NCBI GenBank assembly: GCA_014529385.2
Contig: CM043953.1
Location: 96,859,842-96,923,841, forward strand
Origin: Adiantum capillus-veneris
Taxonomy: Eukaryota > Streptophyta > Polypodiopsida > Polypodiales > Pteridaceae
DNA: 64,000 bases
Direction: 5' to 3'
The position numbers and the translations under genes are program-made. Below the pieces are notes generated by a model, which worked only from the letters and a program-made list of their open reading frames with translations, did no database searches and had not been told where the DNA came from. Positions 57,205-64,000 of the stretch are shown piece by piece. Every line of letters begins with the position of its first letter. Within the stretch, counting starts at the first letter, position 1.

Positions 57205-57893
57205 CATCTAACTTGGATAGCATCTATGGGGCTCGGATAATGTTCTAAATCACTATTTTTGGCCACAATATATGACTTGCAACCTGTTGCACTGAAACTA
57301 TTTTTGAGTTGTGGCCTTAGGGGATTTTTACCTTATGCTTTACATAGTAAATTACTACCTTAGGGCTGTGGTTGCTCTAGCACCGGAGGGAGTTGTTGAC
57401 TATACTCTGAATCACTGTATCATCCAATTTTATGAGCTCGAGTGGATAAATTGAGTTGCTACCTTATGAGAGATTACCTTGTGCTGTACAACTGCTAGCT
57501 TTTTAATGTGGATCACATTGGTTGAAATTGGAGCTATTTACCGTAAATCTAAAACCTTCCCAACATCTTGTTTTGGGCTACCCTATGGGTACTACCCCCT
57601 AATCTATCTCTTACCTATTTTTAGATAAAACCTATTCTTTGGCCTCTTAAGAACCTGGGCGGCTTTCGAGTTGAGTGATTCTACTTGATTTTCATCACGC
57701 TGTCGCGGCACTCATACTGCATCATGACCCCGCTCTGATAACCTCACATAATGAAAGGTTGCCTGCCTTCGTTTCTTTATCTCCCTCTTATTGATTGAAT
57801 CTTACCTGGATTGCCTCTTACACTCATCAACGCTAGGCGGCCACGACACCACCACAAATGAGTATCTTTCGGAGGGCTTCCCTGCCTCCTCCA

Positions 57894-57910
57894 CCATAAA
57901 AGGTGAGGGG
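57894..57910 (+). promoter_or_regulatory. Candidate promoter of R2
   Basis: CCATAAAAGGTGAGGGG with CCCTTCACTTAGGCTTGG downstream, aligned to the TATAAA/GGTGAGGG/CTTAGC layout of R1 and E. Confidence 0.55.
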
Positions 57911-60085
57911 TTCTTCCCTTCACTTAGGCTTGGTTTCCCTTGGCTGCTTGGAGAAATACTTGGAATGGCAAGTGCTCACAGGTTTCTTTAATCTCAACCA
58001 TGCTCTGTTATCTAACTATAAAACAAGATTAAAAAAAAGAACCTTTTAGAAGAACTGGTCCTTTGGGGATTTTTTGAGGAACTGGATACTGTTTTTTCAC
58101 ATTAGCAAAGGGTTTTTCTTTGGCTTCTTGACTAAAACTGACTGCATACTTACTGTGCTAGAATATGACATCAAATCTTACATGCATATGGTTATTATTT
58201 TGGTTTTTTTGACACTAATGGTGATTATAACGACTGAATGCCTAGTGGGGGTGCTGGTTATGTATGCATTTTCTGATTACTGGAAGGTGGGATACTGGTT
58301 ATGCTGCCATATATTAATGGTTGCAGTTGGTTAAGTTACATTCAAAATTGCAAAAAAGGGGGAGTTTATACTTGATGATCTAGCCTGGTCTAACTGGTTA
58401 TACACAAACTTTATATCTTCAAGCTTAATCTTGGGTGTGATTGAATATTAGCTGGATCTGGTTTATGCAGAGTCTCAGGATAGGGCTTTCTTGGCCTTAA
58501 AATTTATGCAAACTTATCATACATACTTGACAATAATTCTGACCGACACTGATCTGTTTTTTTTGGTAAAATTTCTAAAAACTTGGTGGCATTACTGGTT
58601 TTTAACATGGAAACTTATCATGGAAACTATTGAAAATTTGATGTTTCTTTACATTAAATTTGATACTCATGGTGAGTATAGTGGCATTACTGGTTATGCT
58701 GCCAAAATCTGAATTTGGAAAGTTGTAGTTACTTATCTGGGTATGATATATTCAATTTGCATGAAATCTGAAACATTCTGCATACTTACTGTGCTAGAAT
58801 ATGACATCAAATCTTTTCATGCATATGGTTATTATTTCGATTTTTTGACACTAATGGTGACTATAAAGGCTGAATACCTGGTGGGGGTGCTGGTTATGCA
58901 TACCTTTTCTGGTTACTGGTAGGTGGGATACTGGTTATGCTGCCATTTTCTAATGGTTGCAGTTGGTTATGTTACATTGAAAAAAAGGGGAGAGTTTATA
59001 CTTGATGATTTGGCATGGTCTAACAGGTTATACACAGACTTTATATCTTCAGGCTTAATCTTGGGTGTGATTGAGTATTAGTCGGATCTGGTTTTTCCAT
59101 TATACAAAGCTGGGCTGATATAACTGATCTTTACAAATGGATAATGATCGGGAGAAGAATGTTTTGACTTACAAAAACTTCACCCGATTGATTGGTTATC
59201 TGGCATAAATCTGGTTTCTCACTTACATCTAGTGATGATGCTAAACATAAAATAAATTCTGGTCTTTTAGTGCCTGCTCTGACTTAATGGAACCTTCTGG
59301 ATGCCAGGCTTTGCTCTGGTCCAAGTCTTGATAAAACTATGCTGGGAAAACTTGGAGATTTAACCCAACTGCTACTGATGATTATTTCATTTTTTAAGTT
59401 TATGCTGGTGGATAAATATGCATGTTAGGATTTTGCAGGATTAGTGTTTTACATTACACTCTTCTGGTTTTTACCGAGTCTCAGGATAGGGCTTGCTTGG
59501 TCAAAAGATAATCCTAGGTGTTTCTAGTTTTGAAAGGCTTGGCATCGGAATACATTTTAAGGATGAAATTACTTTACTAAGCTTTGCTTGCAAGCTTTTT
59601 ACATTCAATAATATGGATTGGTCGACATTTTTTACATTAATAGACATTATACAACGAGAAGCTAAATGTATGTGTAACTCTAGCAAAAACATGATGGAGA
59701 CTTTAAATATGCAGGACAATAGCTAGTCTAAATTTTTTTAAGTTTGACATGGATAACAACTGATAGATTCCTTGAAGCCAGCCATACGTAGCCAAGTCTA
59801 ACATATCCGTTGTCTTGACTATATGGATTCAGGTGAGAATTCTATCTTGGCTTAAAGAGGTTTAGCTTGCTGCAGTCCGACTTTGGAAACATTTAATGAT
59901 GCAATTGGGATAGTTTTTGATACCCTTATTCAAATTCCTTTGGAATGATACTTCATTCTTACTATATTGTACAGTTATGATTCAAAGACTGAATTGTTTC
60001 TGTACTTATCTTTGCCTTGACATCTTTAGCCAGTTGTCTTTTTGAACATCTTGTTCATTGGTGTGTTATTTATTTAGTTTAACAG

Positions 60086-60086
<1 letters not shown>

Positions 60087-60134
<48 letters not shown>
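60087..60134. repeat. (CA)24 microsatellite at the R2 terminus
   Basis: Pure array immediately after AACAGC, as in element E. Confidence 0.93.
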
Positions 60135-60136
<2 letters not shown>

Positions 60137-60301
60137 TCTCGAGGATTATTAACTTAAGGGCATGATATTGTATCCCTTGGCCGAAAATATTACCTCCTTT
60201 TTATGAGGCCATGCATAAAAAATCCTTAAACGCTTTTGTTTCACTTAGAAGACATTACTAAAATTGGGGTGTATGGTATAACTCATCACGCATATCAGTC
60301 G
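60135..60301. other. Short unassigned segment between R2 and R1 copy 2
   Basis: 167 bp of AT-rich DNA; nothing recognised. Confidence 0.5.
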
Positions 60302-63300
60302 ATAAGGTAGCTCCTCTACAGCATGCGAACTTTGGGCAGCAGATTCAGGTATGAAGGGAAACTACTGGCAGTGCACATGGCCATTTATGGAAACCTTCTT
60401 CCACCTAATGCATGGCCGAGGGTGAGCCACTGGACTGTATTTAGGGCTTCGCAATCTCAACCTGATCTGCAAAAGACTATAAAGATGAGGCTCTCCCTCA
60501 CTTAGCAAGCTCATGTATGCTTGTGTATTCTCTGTTGATAACTGAGGGTTAGTTGCCTGAGTTATTGTAAGTGGAGTGTGTTATACAATGGCAAAAGGGA
60601 AGGAAAAACAATAGGTCCTGGAAGTCCACCCTTTGGCTTCTTCTTCTTCTTCTTCTTAGGTCGGGTTCCTTTGCTTGATGAGTTAAGATTGACAATGGTA
60701 CTTGGAAGTTTGAAAACATTTCATGTTGCAATGTATAGTAATATGCATAAGGGCATGGGTCTGCTTGCGGTTTTGATGGACGATTCTGGTATAAACTGAT
60801 ATGATGAGGGTGATGACGACTTTAAAGGTTGGAGACTATATCTAGTTGGATTGGATGGGTGACAGCATGATATGTAAAAATCCTAAGAGGCATATTAGAT
60901 AGGCATGAATATCCAGTAAAACTTGGTCATAATGCAGGTCTTACCATTTTGTGTACTAAATTTGGTTTTTGTGATACCATGATAAGCTGACTCGACTGCT
61001 TAGTGTTGAAAGCCGGTCCTTTCCTTTAGGTGGGCATGGTTAGGCTTTCAAAACTTTGAATACCTTTTGTGGACCTTTCCTGAGGTGGTAAAGAGTCTAC
61101 ACCTAAGTATAGGGGCTCGACCTTGTGTTGATTGATTGGGTCAATTCCTTCTATTACTGGAATGCTAATGAAGCTATGCTGTACTGACAGTAGTTTGCAC
61201 TAAGCTCATTGGCTAATGATGTCTTCACTTAATACTAACAATACCTTGCTAAAGGCAGAATAACCTTGTGAGTACTGACATTGAGATGGGTTTTAGTTCG
61301 GATTAGGAATAAGGTAAACTTCCTTCTGAAGATAAGAGATAGAGCTCAATAGTATTCGTTAGTGGCTGTTGAGATATGCATGCTCGTTTTTTTAGTAACA
61401 TGCCTGGCTGATGCAGTAAACTTGCTGGGTATAGTTGTTTATAGACATTTTGTCGGATTCTTAGTAAAGGAAGGAACTTAAGGAAAATTTGAGCACTATG
61501 TAGGTCATACTATTTGTGTACCAAATTGGATTTCTTAAGATACCATTATAACTTGACTCGATATATAGTGTCGGATCGTGTTTAATCTGGCATGGCTATA
61601 CATTTAAAGCCTTAAAACACCTTGGTGACCCTACCTGAGGCTGCTTGAGGTAGTAAAGAGTCTCGACCTAGGATAAGGTCTCGACTTTGGGTTGTTTGGC
61701 CGGGTAATTTTCTTCAAATACTGGTTTGCTAAGGATATGGTGTGTACTGGCTTTTTGCTAAAGTATCGAAAGTTGGTCATTTCCTTTAGGCTTTCAAAAC
61801 TTTGAATACCTTTTGTGGACCTTGCCTGAGGTGGTAAATGGTCTAAACCTAAGTATAGGGGCTCGACCTTGTGTTGATTGATTGGGTCAATTCCTTCTAT
61901 TGTTGGAATGCTAATGAAGCTATGATTCTTCTTGTACTAACAATAGTTTTCACTAAGCTCATTGGCTAATGATGTCTTGACTTAATACTAATCATACCTT
62001 GCTAAAAGCAAAATAACCTTGTGAGTACTGTTATTGAGATGGGTTTGGTTTGGATTGAAAATAAGGTAAATCTCCCTCTGAAGATAACAAATAGAGCTCA
62101 ACAGTATACATTAGTGGCTGATGAGGTATGCATGCTGGTTTTTTAGTAACATGCCTGGCTAATGCAGTATACTTGCTGGATATAGTTGTTTACTGACATT
62201 TTGTTGGATTCTTAGTAAAGGAAGGAGCTTAAGGAAAATCTGAGCACTATGCAGGTCATAGCATTTGTGTATTGAATTGGGTACCATTATAACCTGACTT
62301 GGGTTATAGTGTCAGATACTATATAATCTGGCATGGCTATGCTTTCAAAGCCTTAAAACACCTTGCTGACCCTGCCTGAGGCAGTAAAGGGTCTCGATCT
62401 AGGATAAGGTCTCGACTTTGGGTTGTTTGGCCAAGTAATCTTCTTCAAATACTGGTATGCTAAGGATATGGTTGTCGGATATGGTTTATACTGGCTTTTT
62501 GCTAAAGTTAAAGGTTTTTAAATAAAGTCGATGTCAGGTATAAAATTCATGGGCTTTTTCATATTTATGACATTGATAATGGATATATCTTTGTGTACTT
62601 CTTACTAAACAGGCTGGTTTCATTCGGCTCATTGGTGGAGATCTTAATAGTTTACTGTACCTGTCTGTCTGGACCGTAACTGGTTATGGTACAGATATAG
62701 GGTTACATTGTGGGTTGAATTAATAACCAGATGGTATTATTGAATCCTTGTTGGAAAGTGATGGTCTCTTAGCTAAATGCTTACTATCAAATTCTCATAT
62801 AGACCTTGCCTGAGCCATTATAAGGTCTTGACCTAGGCATAGGATCTAGACTTTCGGTTGATTAGCTAGGAAATTTCCTTCTGGTGATCTTCCTTTGCTG
62901 TATGCTAATGAAACTGATCTTCTCCAACCACTGACATTGCTTTATTCTAAACTCATTTTCTACCTAGGTCTTGACCCATGCTAACTTTACCTTGCTTAAA
63001 GCATGATAACAAGGTAAATATTGATATAAGGATGAATCGAGTTTGAAGAAAAATTCTTGGCTGATGTGGTTTACATGCTAGACATTTTTTGGTACTGGCT
63101 TTGTATGGTTTTACATAAGCTCGACCTCGAGTATAAAACTCCCATCCTTCCATATATATGACATAGACTCTGACATGCTAGTCTTACTATACCCCTTAGG
63201 ATAGATCTAAAATCTATCTTGACCTAGTTTACTGGACCCAAACCGGTAAAGATGCGGATATGGAGCTATTGTTCGGTATTGATTCGATAACCTGGTAGAA

Positions 63301-64000
63301 GTGTCTTGGGTTTAGTAGTAATAGCTTTGCATAAGAGATTCGTGGCTGTTGCTATATACTTGCTACATGGATTGGAATACTAACTCATTGCAGGATGGTT
63401 ATGGTCTCTTGGCTGGACTCTTCCTGTTTTCGAGTACTAAAACTCCTAGGGCTTTCAGTTTTTTGGTTTTTTCTACATAACATCATGTCTGGAACATGGA
63501 TAGGAGCTAGTCCAGCTAGTGGCAAATAGAATTTCATTAAATAGGTTTCGATTAACTTTCTACTCAACATGTTACTATAGCATGTACAGATTACTTCAGG
63601 TATAATCATTGTAGTTGTACTCTGTTTTTTTAATGGAATCCAACCACTTGAGGGCGGAGGAGTCACTCAAAATTATGGCAAAAACTTTTAGGATTTTATA
63701 TATGTAAATTTTTTTTGCAAGAGAGTGTAATTCTTATAATGCCAAAAAATGATTTGTCTACTGTTATCAGGTTATACCAAGATATAGGATGAATTCTCGG
63801 ATGAGTACTATAGTTGATCCGATCAAGAGAGCACATATCTCCAAAAAGCTTAAGGCAACTAGGGCTAAATATATAGCATCATTTGCGGCAAAGAATAGGG
63901 CATGGTCGAGGCAGAGATCATATCTTAATCGAACCTGCAAGAATAAGGAGATAAATTATAAAGATACTTAAATGAAAATCATTGGCAATTTGTAAGTTGA
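60302..64000 (+). repeat. Long repeat R1, copy 2 (runs off the window)
   Basis: Begins GATAAGGTAG and follows copy 1 (45384-48360) throughout, including the TATAAAGATGAGG promoter at ~60478. It is longer because ~760 bp is duplicated in tandem (about 61010-61770 and 61775-62520, both containing AAACTTTGAATACCTTTTGTG and GGGGCTCGACCTTGTG). The ATG exon is at 63801-63971 and homology continues to the last base, so the rest of this element lies downstream. Confidence 0.75.
63801..63971 (+). CDS. Second copy of the R1 short ORF
   Basis: MSTIVDPIKRAHISKKLKAT, then KYIASFAAKNRAWSRQRSYL and KNKEINYKDT*. The frame and stop are the same as at 48164-48331. An in-frame ATG 12 bases upstream (63789) is also possible. 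See the first copy for interpretation. Confidence 0.45.
   Translation: MSTIVDPIKRAHISKKLKATRAKYIASFAAKNRAWSRQRSYLNRTCKNKEINYKDT

Larger units (their letters stand above)
57205..60134 (+). repeat. Long repeat R2, a third related LTR-like unit
   Basis: Shares with the E repeats a promoter block (CATAAAAGGTGAGGGG at ~57895), the conserved GGATAACAACTGATA block (59751-59765) followed by GTTGTCTTG and ATGGATTCAGGTGAG, and the 3' end GCCAGTTGTCTTTTTGAA...AACAGCCACACAC with (AC)n to 60134. The rest differs from E and R1, so it is a sister family. It contains a tandem duplication with period ~636 bp (58141 and 58777, CTGCATACTTACTGTGCTAG). The left end is uncertain. ORFs 57791-57991, 58074-58334, 58491-58712 and 59493-59726 have no family features. 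Confidence 0.65.

Noticed and set aside
60087-60134. Telomeric repeat
   Set aside because: Unit is CA, not TTTAGGG or TTAGGG; no telomere-type array in the window.

Overview
This is nuclear DNA of a land plant with a large, transposon-filled genome. The evidence is: Ty3/gypsy chromovirus pol genes with chromodomains, a Ty1/copia gag-integrase fragment, a CACTA (TNP2-type) transposon, a LINE insertion, a tRNA-derived SINE-like head, and long dinucleotide arrays. No intact host gene, rRNA, CRISPR array or prokaryotic signal is visible. The RT-bearing element at 48.6-57.2 kb is of a type I do not associate with flowering plants, so a fern or other non-seed plant is a reasonable guess, but this is inference only. 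Almost all coding sequence is decayed (stops and frameshifts).

Layout. 1-7960: a (+) gypsy element (B) with RT and RNase H, then integrase and chromodomain. It is split by element A1 (1092-6695), a (-) LTR element with a 5-bp target duplication (TGAGT left, CGAGT right). A1 has no visible pol but carries an unrecognised 310-aa ORF rich in His-Asp-Asp repeats. A second, inverted copy (A2) with a diverged version of the same ORF lies inside it. 7961-8866: 3' LTR of B and an A-type LTR scrap. 8867-12290: a second gypsy pol (D), interrupted by a solo A LTR (10742-11924, duplication TTACT/TCACT). 12291-15019: low-information DNA with G24 and G23 runs and tRNA-like Pol III boxes.

15025-28930: gypsy element C (-), perfect CCATG target duplication, PBS and PPT visible. 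Its 3' LTR contains a displaced gag-PR-RT-RNase H block. Its 5' LTR is split by a 4.9-kb CACTA transposon (23733-28630, TIR CACTACAACA, duplication CAC). 31440-38940: a third gypsy pol (G, +), broken by a solo C LTR (32478-34191, duplication GTTTA), by a composite insertion containing a LINE with a twin-priming type inversion and a 15-bp target duplication (34973-35648), and by a 0.9-kb segment. 38944-41200: a copia fragment (-). 41.2-45.4 kb: unassigned, with decayed coding-like (-) stretches.

45.4-64.0 kb is the most unusual part. Element E (about 48644-57194) has two nearly identical 2.3-kb direct repeats around a gag-like ORF and a reverse transcriptase that is neither gypsy, copia nor ordinary LINE. 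No integrase, RNase H or endonuclease is visible. The repeats begin with a strong hairpin, contain a TATA promoter and repeated splice-donor sequences, and end in (AC)n. Flanking long repeats R1 (45.4-48.4 and 60.3-64.0 kb) and R2 (57.2-60.1 kb) share its promoter layout, and most also share a conserved GGATAACAACTGATA block or the AC-ending terminus. Together they look like members of one poorly described, Penelope-like/endonuclease-less family of plant retroelements.

Relative ages follow from nesting: gypsy B, D and G are oldest; elements A and C inserted into them or beside them; CACTA inserted into C. The E repeats are so similar to each other that E is probably among the youngest insertions.
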